Shown: positions 37,201-46,342, counted from the first letter of the stretch. The stretch is 64,000 nt of DNA from Balneolaceae bacterium UBA2956 (GCA_002348545.1 DEBM01000013.1:37927-101926), one strand, 5' to 3'. Made by a program: numbers and translations. The notes: generated from the sequence alone by a model not told the origin.

Positions 37201-39630
37201 GTCTAATTTTGAAAGGAGTGAATCAGGATAGGTTATATCAATCTGTATTGCAGAATTAAGACCATCATTAAAACTAGTATCTATTTGCATTATATTAACA
37301 TCAGGAGATGCAAATAAATCTGGGGTAACATTTGGATGTTCTATTGCCCCTAAATCATTCTTATATGAGTCTCTTTTTTGATCTAAAAAATCAAACGGTA
37401 TATCAACAGAAGGATTGCCGCTTCCAATAACAGTTGACTGAGGTTGCAGACGAAAATTCGATAAATCTTCAGACACAACTAATGAATTAAACAAAATCTG
37501 GTCAATATTATTGATATGTATTAAAGAAGAATTTTGATTGTTTAATAACTTAATATGTGATGCTTCAACAGCATCACGATCAGGTCTTACCAAATTAGTG
37601 TCAATAGCGACATTTGTTAATTTAACTCCTAACCCTTGAAATCCCTTTTCTCCTACCTGGAGCTCGTCTCTGTCAGCTATAATACTATTCTGAAATTCAA
37701 AATTTATTGCGCCAACTAAATCCGTTATATAACTTTTTGTATTTAAAATATTAACATGAACATATTTAATCGTATCCTCTTTTTGTGTTGAAGTATATAA
37801 GTGATTTTTATGTTCTGATAAGTTTGAATTTTCATTAAATATTGAGTTGTAAACAGAGTAAGAACTATGAGATCCTATAATAGCTTGATCAAAGTGAGAA
37901 ATGTATGCCTTTTCTAACCTCATGCTTGTCCCATAATTGAGGTGAATCCCAACTCCAGATTTTTTTCCATCATTAGTTCCAGTAATATCTAATCCCAAAA
38001 AATGTACCCCATGATTGAGAGGCCAAGCACTAGCAGTGAATTTTTGAGCATTCAACTGAATTAATGTATCGACATTATTTGGTTTAATAATGCGTGGCTT
38101 TTCAAAATGAGCCGTATTTCGTATGGTAAGAGGGTGACTAATTCTTAGTTGTTCTTGATACTCCCCAGTACCTACAAAGATGGTGTCTCCTGGCTCACTT
38201 CTACCAATAGCTTCTTGTATAAATTCATAATCACCTTCTCCAGTCTTATTCACAAGCCATGTAAGGAAAGGTGTGGTCACATTTACAGTATCAGAAAATT
38301 CACTTTTCAATGCGGGATCAAAATGAACAAGTGGATCGCCATTAGTAGAATCAATTGCAGCTAGAGTGTAATTATATGAATGTCTATTTATGATATCAGA
38401 ATCTGTATAATTGAGTTGTTCTGAGCCAAATATGCCTATCAGTTCAAATGAAGTTTCATTTGAACTGAATTTCTCAAAACCTATGTCAACACTTACTCCA
38501 TATGCGCCATTAAGTTTTCGAAATTTATCGACATAATCAGAAGCTTCAATTATTGATTCACTTATTTCTTCAGGTATATAATAAGTTATCCAAGCAGACC
38601 CAGTATTATCATAGGAAATTGGTCCTTCATAAATATCTAATAATTTAAGTGCGTCTATTGAAGATGCGTCTATAGAATCGGGAAATTCTCTCTTGTCTAA
38701 GAGTAATTGATGAGTTTGGGTGTTTGTATCCCAATTAAACAACACCATTTTTTCTACATTTCCAGGTGTCGCGGTCACTCGTTCCAATATGATATTATTC
38801 TCCTTTAAGCCATCAAAAAAGAGATTTTCAGAGCGATATAAAACATACCGTTCTATATCGGAATTCTCTTGTGCAGTCCATTCTAAATAAACCTGAGACT
38901 CATTTTGTTGAACAATTACGAAATCAGGTTTTTTGGGTGGCTCTGTATCTCCCGATCTAATATTTATAAACTCACCTAGACTTTCATTATTAATGGAATC
39001 GAAAGCCGTAACCCAGAATTGATAGTGAGTCAAGTCTTCTAGTTCTTGTATCTGTTTACTCAGAGCTTGGTTAATGGGAGCCGGAGAGTCTACTATAAGT
39101 GAATCAATTAAAACGACTCCATCCAATTTCCATGGTTTTTTTAGCTCATCCTCAGTCCATTCGCTATCAAGGTTCCCTTTAAGCATATAAATCCGATATC
39201 CCTTTAGATCTAAATCTTGACCCGTAAACCAATCTAATTGTACCGTTTTCGCATCTACTAATTCAGATGTAAGTTGAAGCGGCTTCATTGGTGGAATAGT
39301 ATCCGAGTCTAAGATTGTCAATTGACCTCCTAAGAAAGAAGCGGGAGAATTGCCTCCATCAAAGAATAAGTCTTTAATCTCAAATTTTGTTTTTCCAGTA
39401 GCTTTCAACTCTATTTGCAACTGAGGTACACTCGTCACATTGTCGATTTCTGAGCCATTTACTAAATTTTTACCAATAACCCCTGAATTATTTGGTAATT
39501 CAATTACTGCGCTATCTTGTAGTACATAGTTAGTGAATATGTCATTATCAGAAGCATAGACATAGTTCGACACAATCAAAAGTAGTGTTGAAAAAAATAC
39601 TCTACTAAACCATTTTGCCCATTTATCCAT
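34273..39630 (-). CDS. Giant modular secreted protein: FnIII, beta-helix, PQQ propeller, T9SS sorting domain
   Basis: A 1785-residue exported protein. Signal peptide at 1-27. Fibronectin-III-like repeats occur around 115-225, 230-440, 880-1010, 1020-1110 and 1120-1210, recognisable by starts such as DTIPPMKPLQL, DTEPPKKPDF, DNPPSPPSN and TGPSKPI, and by LDWFTGQDLDL-type strands. A right-handed beta-helix (pectin-lyase-like) starts near 465 with FIQEAIGRSEPGDTIFVGTG and runs to about 750. A PQQ-like propeller spans about 1380-1660 (LYLASKDNQIYGI, FYGINGDNGQVQWTY, VYAIDDTGNLIWDY). The last 80 residues form a sorting domain starting LLQNYPNPFNPNTQI. It is surface-exposed by prediction. No catalytic site is evident; adhesion or scaffold roles are guesses. 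Confidence 0.85.
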   Translation of the reverse strand: MDKWAKWFSRVFFSTLLLIVSNYVYASDNDIFTNYVLQDSAVIELPNNSGVIGKNLVNGSEIDNVTSVPQLQIELKATGKTKFEIKDLFFDGGNSPASFLGGQLTILDSDTIPPMKPLQLTSELVDAKTVQLDWFTGQDLDLKGYRIYMLKGNLDSEWTEDELKKPWKLDGVVLIDSLIVDSPAPINQALSKQIQELEDLTHYQFWVTAFDSINNESLGEFINIRSGDTEPPKKPDFVIVQQNESQVYLEWTAQENSDIERYVLYRSENLFFDGLKENNIILERVTATPGNVEKMVLFNWDTNTQTHQLLLDKREFPDSIDASSIDALKLLDIYEGPISYDNTGSAWITYYIPEEISESIIEASDYVDKFRKLNGAYGVSVDIGFEKFSSNETSFELIGIFGSEQLNYTDSDIINRHSYNYTLAAIDSTNGDPLVHFDPALKSEFSDTVNVTTPFLTWLVNKTGEGDYEFIQEAIGRSEPGDTIFVGTGEYQEQLRISHPLTIRNTAHFEKPRIIKPNNVDTLIQLNAQKFTASAWPLNHGVHFLGLDITGTNDGKKSGVGIHLNYGTSMRLEKAYISHFDQAIIGSHSSYSVYNSIFNENSNLSEHKNHLYTSTQKEDTIKYVHVNILNTKSYITDLVGAINFEFQNSIIADRDELQVGEKGFQGLGVKLTNVAIDTNLVRPDRDAVEASHIKLLNNQNSSLIHINNIDQILFNSLVVSEDLSNFRLQPQSTVIGSGNPSVDIPFDFLDQKRDSYKNDLGAIEHPNVTPDLFASPDVNIMQIDTSFNDGLNSAIQIDITYPDSLLSKLDAIYLYKWSNQDELLQIDTLKTGRFIDFDVFVGATYRYSAQARMYDIYLGDISEKKSIFINEIAPPLDVEPPTSPISLTAKRLDTRVFDFEWKVDPFDELSHFNIYRILSTEVAVEAFVDTIDATWLWSGGIYPLDELKNESIELFDSLSIPLETFEQAKKDSIELLFNWVDDKDLSIQTSYTYWVTSVDLAGNEGDTRFVRIQTGDDNPPSPPSNIIQTIQDDKLVLEWESTPDDDVEWYKIYKGLDSTAVSLYDSVEADLRIFEDKITDFSIQTFYRISAVDSSISDPLFSFDPALEGELSESTPGYIIDITGPSKPIIESVYSANSLVEIDWALITDPDLEYHNIYRGSHPDTVEIIDITLATDTFYSDSTVENGLLYYYFISGVDSLSNEGDLSDIVIGTPYNTLPSVAPYDDIYIHNQENDQFELSFVFQGFDNDGLIDSTLWFVGKELVSDEKNPSINMQQGSNHITVIGIDNDGARDSSSFSVYVDAGFIDLGTNLVPTSGLSIFGNNFSFQPDGRGNLSLMTPEESNEFVLTAPLQAPVAIAADSSFYLLSGTQKLSKYSLFSWWKHKITVPYWSSSTGGVHSASPVIDEKRKRLYLASKDNQIYGIGMAAGIQKWSSNLGGSGIHPGVIISEKYLAQPNKLGDITYFDLDASVSFKEMSPLGKTIFDDGLLGALSLTRDYELVAAFASGTIRKWSPDLSGGSTDQIIWETDLATIFQTTPVIAENGLILVGGSDSTFYGINGDNGQVQWTYRASDSITSTASINEYGIIYFGDASGGVYAIDDTGNLIWDYQIEAGDEASSLSVMNTINYVNGSVFVATQGGKLVRIRDGWRYDGSFEEEFGPKWEQKLAQWATYQGNYRRSGNVDMSISTSSGDIGSLPTEFQLLQNYPNPFNPNTQIDFSLPESANVQLEIYNILGQKVQTLKNERMAPGHYSVTFEANSLSSGVYIYQLQMGTKVITKRMLLLK

Positions 39631-40168
39631 GGAAATAACAATTCTAATTACCCTTCTACAAAATAATATATTTATCGGTCATTTAACTAAAAACCTAAAG
39701 GGTATTCAAACTAACTATTATTATTAAATATTACGATAAATATTAATTTAAGTTATAGAAATTATGAAATTTATCTTTGTTTGTATGTTATTAGATAGGA
39801 TGCTTTATCAAGCTCACTTAAAATTATGATTAATTCAAACACAGAGTTTATTTACTGCATGCATTACTCTCTAACACCCACCAACGCGTATAAGCCTTGA
39901 AAAAGCAACTATTGGGGAAAAGAGCTATAGCAGTATATCTTCAACCTGAAAAAATCGACTCTTACTTAATAAATATAAAAAAATTTTAAAGAGGCCGCTT
40001 CTCGTAAATAATCCTATAAGACATGGTTACAAGGGAATTAAAGAACAAAGGTATAAGAATAATCCAAACTAGGATTTGTGCACAAATTGTAAAATCAAAT
40101 ATATCAGATAGAATCTATAATTATTTATAAATACATTCGAATAAACGAAAGTAAAATTAACAAAGACT
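39631..40168. other. 538-base AT-rich intergenic region
   Basis: Separates the divergent giant-protein gene and the S10 peptidase gene. No reading frame, RNA gene, hairpin with T-tract or clear repeat was seen. Both divergent promoters must lie here, but no exact TAnnTTTG box with a partner stood out. Confidence 0.5.
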
Positions 40169-41749
40169 ATGATAAGTTTAAAAATGTGCAATTCGCGGGT
40201 GTTTTTTATGACCCTAACTTTTTTCATTATTGGAGCATTAGAACTACCGTTATTTGCTCAACAAATGACTAATAATTCAATCTGGTTGGACCCCAATACT
40301 TACGAAGGTACGCATGAACCGGAAATAACTGCCTCTCGAATCCTCCCCGCGGAATCAGCATCGGTAACCGATCATACCCTCACAATCAATGGTAAAAAAG
40401 TGCCCTATCGCGCTACTGCCGGAACTCAGCCGGTATGGGACGATTATGGTGTCGTACAAGCCTCCCTTTTCTATACTTTCTATGAGCGTACCGATGTGGA
40501 ATCCTACGAGCGAAGACCTCTGGTAATATCCTTTAACGGAGGGCCCGGCTCAGCTTCAGTGTGGATGCACCTGGCATATACCGGACCAAGTGTTTTAAAT
40601 ATTGATGAAGAAGGCTATCCCATTCAACCCTATGGATATCAGGATAATCCCTACTCCATTTTAGATGTAGCGGACATAGTTTTTGTAAACCCCGTGAATA
40701 CCGGCTACTCGCGAATTCTGCATCCAGAGGCAGACCGTAAACAATTCTTCGGGGTAAATCAAGATATCGCATATCTGGCCGAATGGATTAACACCTTTGT
40801 AAGCCGAGTAGACCGTTGGGCCTCTCCCAAATATCTAATTGGCGAAAGTTACGGGACTACCCGTGTTTCAGGATTAGCTAACGTTCTTCAAAATCGTCAT
40901 TGGATGTACATTAATGGGGTCATCTTGGTATCTCCTACTGGTTTAGGAATCGACCGATCCGGTCCTGTTAGTCAAGCCAACCGCTTGCCGTATTACACCG
41001 CCGCCGCGTGGTATCATGAGCAGCTTCCAGAAGATCTTCAGTCCCAAGACCTACTCGATGTATTGGCGACATCAGAAGAGTTTACCCAAAATGAACTCAT
41101 CCCGATCCTTGCTAAAGGGGCTTGGATGAGTGCTGATGAAAAAGAACATGCTATCACTCAATTTGCGCGTTATTCTGGGCTAGCTCAAGAAGTTATCAGA
41201 CAACACAACCTAGATATACCCACCTCTTTTTTTTGGAAAGACCTACTACGACACGAAGGCCACACTGTAGGGCGACTAGATTCACGCTACAAAGGCCTCG
41301 ATCGCTCGGATGCCGGAACTCGTCCTGACTTTAACTCTGAGCTTACCTCATGGCTTCATTCCTTTACCCCAGCCATTAATATGTACTTTAAGCAAAAACT
41401 CAACTATGACACCGATGTGAAATACAATATGTTTGGCCCAGTAAGTCCTTGGGATCGAAGTGGCAACAGAACCGGTGAACAACTACGTGGTGCCATGGCG
41501 CAAAATCCCTACCTACATGTACTTATTCAGGGCGGCTACTACGACGGCGCCACCACCTATTACGACGCAAAATATACTATGTGGCATCTTGATCCTTCCG
41601 GAAAAATGAAAGATCGTCTCGAATTCAAAGGTTACCGGAGCGGTCACATGATGTACCTGCGCCGAGAGGATCTGAAAAATGCCAATGACGATATACGTTC
41701 CTTTATCCAAAAAAGCTTGGCACCCACCGGCACTCCTGCTAAATATTAG
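40169..41749 (+). CDS. Exported S10-family serine carboxypeptidase-like protein
   Basis: Serine carboxypeptidase-type hydrolase of 526 residues with a signal peptide (1-30, hydrophobic run ending ELPLFAQQ). The S10 fold is shown by the oxyanion segment SFNGGPGSASVWMH, nucleophile Ser227 in GESYGTTR, Asp459 in GGYYDGATTYYD and His493 in YRSGHMMY, a complete triad in the right order. Bacterial S10 members are usually acid-active carboxypeptidases acting in the periplasm or outside. It is followed after 10 bases by a beta-lactamase-fold hydrolase gene and probably cotranscribed with it. Substrate unknown. Confidence 0.9.
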   Translation: MISLKMCNSRVFFMTLTFFIIGALELPLFAQQMTNNSIWLDPNTYEGTHEPEITASRILPAESASVTDHTLTINGKKVPYRATAGTQPVWDDYGVVQASLFYTFYERTDVESYERRPLVISFNGGPGSASVWMHLAYTGPSVLNIDEEGYPIQPYGYQDNPYSILDVADIVFVNPVNTGYSRILHPEADRKQFFGVNQDIAYLAEWINTFVSRVDRWASPKYLIGESYGTTRVSGLANVLQNRHWMYINGVILVSPTGLGIDRSGPVSQANRLPYYTAAAWYHEQLPEDLQSQDLLDVLATSEEFTQNELIPILAKGAWMSADEKEHAITQFARYSGLAQEVIRQHNLDIPTSFFWKDLLRHEGHTVGRLDSRYKGLDRSDAGTRPDFNSELTSWLHSFTPAINMYFKQKLNYDTDVKYNMFGPVSPWDRSGNRTGEQLRGAMAQNPYLHVLIQGGYYDGATTYYDAKYTMWHLDPSGKMKDRLEFKGYRSGHMMYLRREDLKNANDDIRSFIQKSLAPTGTPAKY

Positions 41750-41759
41750 AACCTATACC

Positions 41760-42989
41760 ATGCGATTCCTAACTCCTATTTCCATATTTCTTTTTCTTTT
41801 TTGGGTTCCAACAAATGCTCAAAACCCCGCCATTACCGAGCCTTACTATCCAGGTAATTGGGGGGAGTGGGATATATTGAGCCCAGAAGCCTCTGGCTTT
41901 AATCCCGTAAAGTTACAAGAAGCCATCGATTATGCCATTTCTATGGAAAGTGAAAATCCTCGGAATATGGAAATCAACCATTATGGTACCTTTGGAAGAG
42001 AACCATTTGGTGAGGGTATAGGGCCTTTTAAAAGCCGGGGAGAAATGACTGGAATTATTGTGAAAAATGGATATATCGTGGCCGAGTGGGGAACCCCATT
42101 TCGGGTCGATATGACACACAGCGTAACCAAAAGTTTCTTGAGCACGACCGTAGGACTGGCTTGGGATGATGGTCTCATTCGAGATATACACGACAAAGTA
42201 GCCCCTTATATGGGGCCCATATTGGTCATAGACGACATATACAACAGAGATAAAGGATCCGAAGTGGGTGAGGCCTATTTTCTGGAGCCCTTTCATTCGG
42301 ATCATAATACCCAAATTACTTGGGAACATTTACTGCAACAAACCTCAGACTGGGAAGGAACTCTATTCGGGAAACCCGATTGGGCCGATCGTCCCTCCAG
42401 AGAGCGAAGTGAATGGATCACTCGTGAGCGTCATACGCCGGGAAGTGTATGGGAATACAACGATGTGCGAGTAAACCTACTAGCTCTTGCTACTTTAAAC
42501 ATATGGAGGCAGCCCCTTCCCCAAGTACTCAAAGAACGCGTCATGGACAAAATTGGAGCCTCTCCCACATGGCGTTGGCATGGATACGAAAACTCTTGGG
42601 TACTGATAGATGGAAAACAGATGCAAAGCGTAAGCGGTGGAGGTCATTGGGGCGGAGGGATGTTTATTAGTGCGCGGGATCAGGCGCGCTTTGGGTTACT
42701 GACTTTGCGTGAAGGAAGTTGGAAAGGCGAGCAGCTAGTATCCAAGGAATGGATAAGAATGTCAAAAAATCCCACACAGGTCCGACCAAATTATGGGTAT
42801 ATGAACTACTTCCTAAATCCAAATCGCGAAGCTATGCCAGCAGCTCCTGAATCAGCTTTATGGCATTTGGGTGCGGGTAATAATATGGTATACGTAGACC
42901 CTAAAAACGATTTGGTTATTGTCGCTCGATGGATTCAAGGCACCGGGATGAACGGGTTGGTAGAGCGAATATTAGCTGCGATGGAATAG
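41760..42989 (+). CDS. Exported serine hydrolase of the beta-lactamase/class C PBP family
   Basis: Penicillin-binding-protein-like serine hydrolase of 409 residues. ATG 41760 is chosen because it opens a clean signal peptide (residues 1-22, ending PTNAQN); a frame open further upstream lies inside the S10 gene. Active-site motifs are SVTK with Ser121 and Lys124, and YND with Tyr233 and Asn234; GGGHWGGG may act as the third (KTG-like) strand. Members include D-amino-acid peptidases, esterases and beta-lactamase relatives; true beta-lactamase activity should not be assumed. Pairing with the S10 carboxypeptidase suggests stepwise peptide degradation, which is inference. Confidence 0.88.
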   Translation: MRFLTPISIFLFLFWVPTNAQNPAITEPYYPGNWGEWDILSPEASGFNPVKLQEAIDYAISMESENPRNMEINHYGTFGREPFGEGIGPFKSRGEMTGIIVKNGYIVAEWGTPFRVDMTHSVTKSFLSTTVGLAWDDGLIRDIHDKVAPYMGPILVIDDIYNRDKGSEVGEAYFLEPFHSDHNTQITWEHLLQQTSDWEGTLFGKPDWADRPSRERSEWITRERHTPGSVWEYNDVRVNLLALATLNIWRQPLPQVLKERVMDKIGASPTWRWHGYENSWVLIDGKQMQSVSGGGHWGGGMFISARDQARFGLLTLREGSWKGEQLVSKEWIRMSKNPTQVRPNYGYMNYFLNPNREAMPAAPESALWHLGAGNNMVYVDPKNDLVIVARWIQGTGMNGLVERILAAME

Positions 42990-43098
42990 TATTCTCGAAT
43001 ACTAAATAAAATCCAAAAAAACATTTTATCTCTGGGTGGTTTTTATACATCAGTTTATACTATTACTAATAATTCCTATCCTATATATTCAATTCATT

Positions 43099-44151
43099 AT
43101 GTATCATAGCCCAACGTATTTAAAAAAGGTATTTATTATACCGCAAAAGCTGAATTATGCGCCCTTTTTTCTTTTACTAGCAGCTACATTTCTGTTTCAG
43201 TGTTCGTCTAAGCAGCCATACAATGAAGATCAAACAACATCCCTGAATGTCAAGAAAGCATCCTGGTCTATCATTGATACAATCGATTACACTACCTTAA
43301 ATGCAGATATTGAATTAGGTAAACCAACCATGGATGTGGGGGTCTACCTTCCATCCAACCTAGATCCTGATTTTAAAAAAATAACACTGCACCGTATCGT
43401 GACAGGTTTACAAGCTGCAAAGGAAATTTATGCACCCACAGGTGTACAAGTAAATGTGCTGTGGATAAAAACAGGTGAGATAAACCCATCGTATCTTTCA
43501 ATTCAGGCCAATAAAGTCCCTGGCATACCAAATACCGGATACATCAACCTATATAAACACAGCCAGCGGCACCCCGCTGAGCTTACAGAACATGCTTCTA
43601 ATGCATTAGAGCATATAATTGAAGTGGAGGAAGACAGTCATCGAACTCTTTATTTTGTTGTATTTCAGGATGTTTTTTACCCCTTTTTAACCGTTTCAGA
43701 AGGCCGTAATTGGATTATGAAGACCGTTCGTACTGGTGGCTTATCCTTTCCTTCCTATTCCTATCCTGGGACTATTCCTAAACCTTATCGAGGGGTAATC
43801 AGCCTTTCGAATCTTGAGCGACCCGATCGGCAGCGCCGTACCATTGCTCATGAAATTGGCCACAAAGTCATGAATGTAAGTCATGAGTACATGGATATTA
43901 GCCCTGAACATGAAGTATATGCCGATGGCGGACTCATGGTCTATGGTAATGGAGAGGAAATTCCATCAGAAGAGGCCGGAAGATGGCATCTTGAACGACT
44001 ATTATTATCTCCTTATCTGTATGTATTAGACTCGAACGGACTTAAAAAATGGAATCCAGATTACCAGGAAAACGGGCACTACTATGATCCTATCTACGTG
44101 AATTATAGTATTGATTTCCCAGGGACCCCCGCCATAGCAGAGGATTGGTAA
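43099..44151 (+). CDS. Lipoprotein with HEXXH metallopeptidase motif
   Basis: Unrecognised 350-residue lipoprotein. The ATG at 43099 is preferred over the GTG at 43036 because it gives a more usual signal peptide, with hydrophobic run FFLLLAATFLF and lipobox FQC before SSKQ. A zinc motif HEIGH (His251, Glu252, His255) sits in RRTIAHEIGHKVMNVSHEY, and a Glu/His-rich stretch follows (SPEHEVYADG). The rest does not match a family I know. The next gene begins five bases after its stop, so it probably forms an operon with the CBM9-like and GHL10-like lipoprotein genes. Peptidase activity is inferred from the motif alone. Confidence 0.75.
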   Translation: MYHSPTYLKKVFIIPQKLNYAPFFLLLAATFLFQCSSKQPYNEDQTTSLNVKKASWSIIDTIDYTTLNADIELGKPTMDVGVYLPSNLDPDFKKITLHRIVTGLQAAKEIYAPTGVQVNVLWIKTGEINPSYLSIQANKVPGIPNTGYINLYKHSQRHPAELTEHASNALEHIIEVEEDSHRTLYFVVFQDVFYPFLTVSEGRNWIMKTVRTGGLSFPSYSYPGTIPKPYRGVISLSNLERPDRQRRTIAHEIGHKVMNVSHEYMDISPEHEVYADGGLMVYGNGEEIPSEEAGRWHLERLLLSPYLYVLDSNGLKKWNPDYQENGHYYDPIYVNYSIDFPGTPAIAEDW

Positions 44152-44156
44152 TAAAA

Positions 44157-45251
44157 ATGACAAATCGTGATATCATGGTAGCTACTGTCCTAGGACTTTG
44201 TTTTGGATGCAGCACTCCTACAACTACAGAAAAATTGAATCTAACTATTCCAAAAAGTTATCTCGCATCAAAAACGCAGTATCCTATTTCAATAGATGGA
44301 TTAGCCAATGAGGCGGCCTGGAATGATACAAAGTGGACCGATCTATTTATGGACATTCAAGGTCCCGATCTGGACACACCCTACTATGATACACGCGTAA
44401 AAATGTTGTGGGATATGGACTATTTGTATATATATGCCAAGATGGAAGATGAGCATGTTTGGGGTGATATAGAGCAACGGGATGCAGTAATTTTCTATAA
44501 CAATGATTTTGAAGTCTTCATAAAGCCTAATGAGTTTCAGCCTTATTATGTTGAGTTCGAAATCAATGCCTTGGGAACATTATGGGATTTATTTTTAGCC
44601 CGACCCTACAGGCGAAATGGCCCTGTGTTGGACGAATGGGACGTGAAAGGGACTAAAATTGGTATTGATATACAAGGCACCCTAAATAATCCAAAGGACA
44701 TCGATGATGGCTGGTCTGTTGAATTAGCCATCCCAATTGCACCCATCAATGCTATAGATCGGGGACATACTTTTGGCGAAGGGAGCGTCTGGCGAGTTAA
44801 TTTTTCGCGAGTACAGTGGGACTACCAACTCAATGGTAATACCTATGAAAAAAGAACCGATAATAATGGCCGCCGTTTACCCGAAAACAATTGGGTCTGG
44901 AGCCCACAAATGGCTATTGATATGCATAGACCCGAACATTGGGGGTATGTATTTTTTATCGATAATCCTGTAGATAGTACCAAGAACACCTATTTGGATC
45001 AATCAATGACCAGCGCATATCAGCTTCTTTTTCATCTATACAGAAAACAACTTGCTTTACAGAACAACACCTCGAATAAGTCAGGCTCATTTCTAGTTAA
45101 TGAAGATTCTAATTTTGAGGTCAATGGATATTTTTATGACGCTGAATTTTTACCCACTAACCTTGGATTTGAAATCATACTAGAAGACCGCTCGGGCACT
45201 AAATTGAGCATAAACCAAGATGGATACATAAGGAGTTCGTATGAAAAATAA
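44157..45251 (+). CDS. CBM9-like carbohydrate-binding lipoprotein
   Basis: Predicted lipoprotein of 364 residues with signal and lipobox LCFGC then STPTTT. The mature part matches carbohydrate-binding family 9-like proteins: ISIDGLANEAAWNDTKWTDLF at the start, then RVKMLWDMDYLYIYAKMED, NNDFEVFIKPN, YYVEFEINALGTLWDLFL and GWSVELAIP. Such proteins bind sugars, often with a partner hydrolase. The ATG at 44157 is preferred over the TTG at 44145; AGAGGA lies 12 bases upstream. It overlaps the GHL10-like gene by 11 bases. No catalytic residues are expected. Confidence 0.82.
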   Translation: MTNRDIMVATVLGLCFGCSTPTTTEKLNLTIPKSYLASKTQYPISIDGLANEAAWNDTKWTDLFMDIQGPDLDTPYYDTRVKMLWDMDYLYIYAKMEDEHVWGDIEQRDAVIFYNNDFEVFIKPNEFQPYYVEFEINALGTLWDLFLARPYRRNGPVLDEWDVKGTKIGIDIQGTLNNPKDIDDGWSVELAIPIAPINAIDRGHTFGEGSVWRVNFSRVQWDYQLNGNTYEKRTDNNGRRLPENNWVWSPQMAIDMHRPEHWGYVFFIDNPVDSTKNTYLDQSMTSAYQLLFHLYRKQLALQNNTSNKSGSFLVNEDSNFEVNGYFYDAEFLPTNLGFEIILEDRSGTKLSINQDGYIRSSYEK

Positions 45252-46314
45252 ATTACTTTTAATGACACTTAGTCTATTCCTACTTAGTTGTTCTGCTGTT
45301 CGAGAAGATACTCAACCGGAAGTAGGCTCATTTATGGTTGCAGCTTGGACGGGCGGTGGCATTGCCAAAACAGAAGCGGAATGGAGAGAGAAATTGGCTA
45401 ACTTTTCTGAGCATGGGCTTAGCGACTTATTCTTATCCGCTGATATTGAGGAAACAATTCAAGTAGTTGAGTGGGCACAAGACTATTCCATTAATATCCA
45501 TGCATGGGTGTGGACCTTAAATCGCCCTGGTGATACTACCGCTGCAAAGAATCCTGAATGGTACGCTGTGAATCGAAACGGAGATAATTCATATGATTAC
45601 AGAGCTTATGTTAACTACTATCAATGGTTATCTCCTTTTTCGCCAGGAGCAAGACAATATGTTACTTCCAAAATGATCTCCTATGCCGATATTCCAGGCC
45701 TAACATCGGTACATCTAGATTATGTACGCTATGTAGACGTTATTTTAGGAGCTGACCTACAACCAAAATATGATTTGGTACAAGACCGGCAGTTTGCTGA
45801 ATATGATTACGGATATCACCCCATTGCCAGAGAGGGGTTCAAAAAGCTGTTTGGTGTAGACCCAATGGATATGGAGCATCCCGAACTTAGTACCGAATGG
45901 CTTCAATATCGTTTGAATGCGGTGACCAGCTTAGTGAATGAAATTGCCCAAGAAGTACACGAACGCAATAAACAACTCAGCGCCGCAGTATTCCCTTTTC
46001 CAGTGATGTCGCGGCAAATGGTTCGTCAAGATTGGGCCAGTTGGGATTTAGATGTCGCCCTACCCATGCTGTACCATAATTTTTATCGACAAAATCTTGA
46101 ATGGATTAAATTTGCAGCCGAACAAGGTGTCCGTGAATCACACGGACGTTTCGATGTTGTAGCAGGTTTATTTATTCCCGCACTAAGTCCCGAAGAGCTT
46201 CAAACCGCTGCACAAAAAGCGATAAGTGGAGGAGCCAAAGGTATCTCTGTCTTTGACGTTGGATCCATGACTCCCGATCATTGGGAGGTGTTAAAAAATC
46301 TATCCAAACAGTAA
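45241..46314 (+). CDS. Lipoprotein of the family 10-like glycosylhydrolase (GHL10) group
   Basis: Predicted lipoprotein of 357 residues: signal peptide with lipobox LLSC, then SAVRED. The mature domain is a TIM-barrel of the GHL10 (DUF187) type: GLSDLFLSADIEE, INIHAWVWTLNR, NPEWYAVNRNG, WLSPFSPGARQYV, the signature SVHLDYVRYVD with the putative catalytic acids, and DVALPMLYHNFY. Related proteins cleave polysaccharides or remodel peptidoglycan-linked glycans; the target here is unknown. Start overlaps the CBM9-like gene by 11 bases, so the binding module and enzyme are made together. Confidence 0.83.
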   Translation: MKNKLLLMTLSLFLLSCSAVREDTQPEVGSFMVAAWTGGGIAKTEAEWREKLANFSEHGLSDLFLSADIEETIQVVEWAQDYSINIHAWVWTLNRPGDTTAAKNPEWYAVNRNGDNSYDYRAYVNYYQWLSPFSPGARQYVTSKMISYADIPGLTSVHLDYVRYVDVILGADLQPKYDLVQDRQFAEYDYGYHPIAREGFKKLFGVDPMDMEHPELSTEWLQYRLNAVTSLVNEIAQEVHERNKQLSAAVFPFPVMSRQMVRQDWASWDLDVALPMLYHNFYRQNLEWIKFAAEQGVRESHGRFDVVAGLFIPALSPEELQTAAQKAISGGAKGISVFDVGSMTPDHWEVLKNLSKQ

Positions 46315-46342
46315 TTCACACCCAATCTAATTCTTTAACGAA

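Noticed and set aside
34273..39630. Repeated segments suggesting a tandem DNA repeat or CRISPR-like array
   Set aside because: The similarity is at the level of FnIII protein repeats with diverged DNA; there are no regular direct repeats with spacers.
41913..42329. 138-codon open frame on the minus strand opposite the serine hydrolase
   Set aside because: Wholly antisense to a gene with intact catalytic motifs; no independent support.
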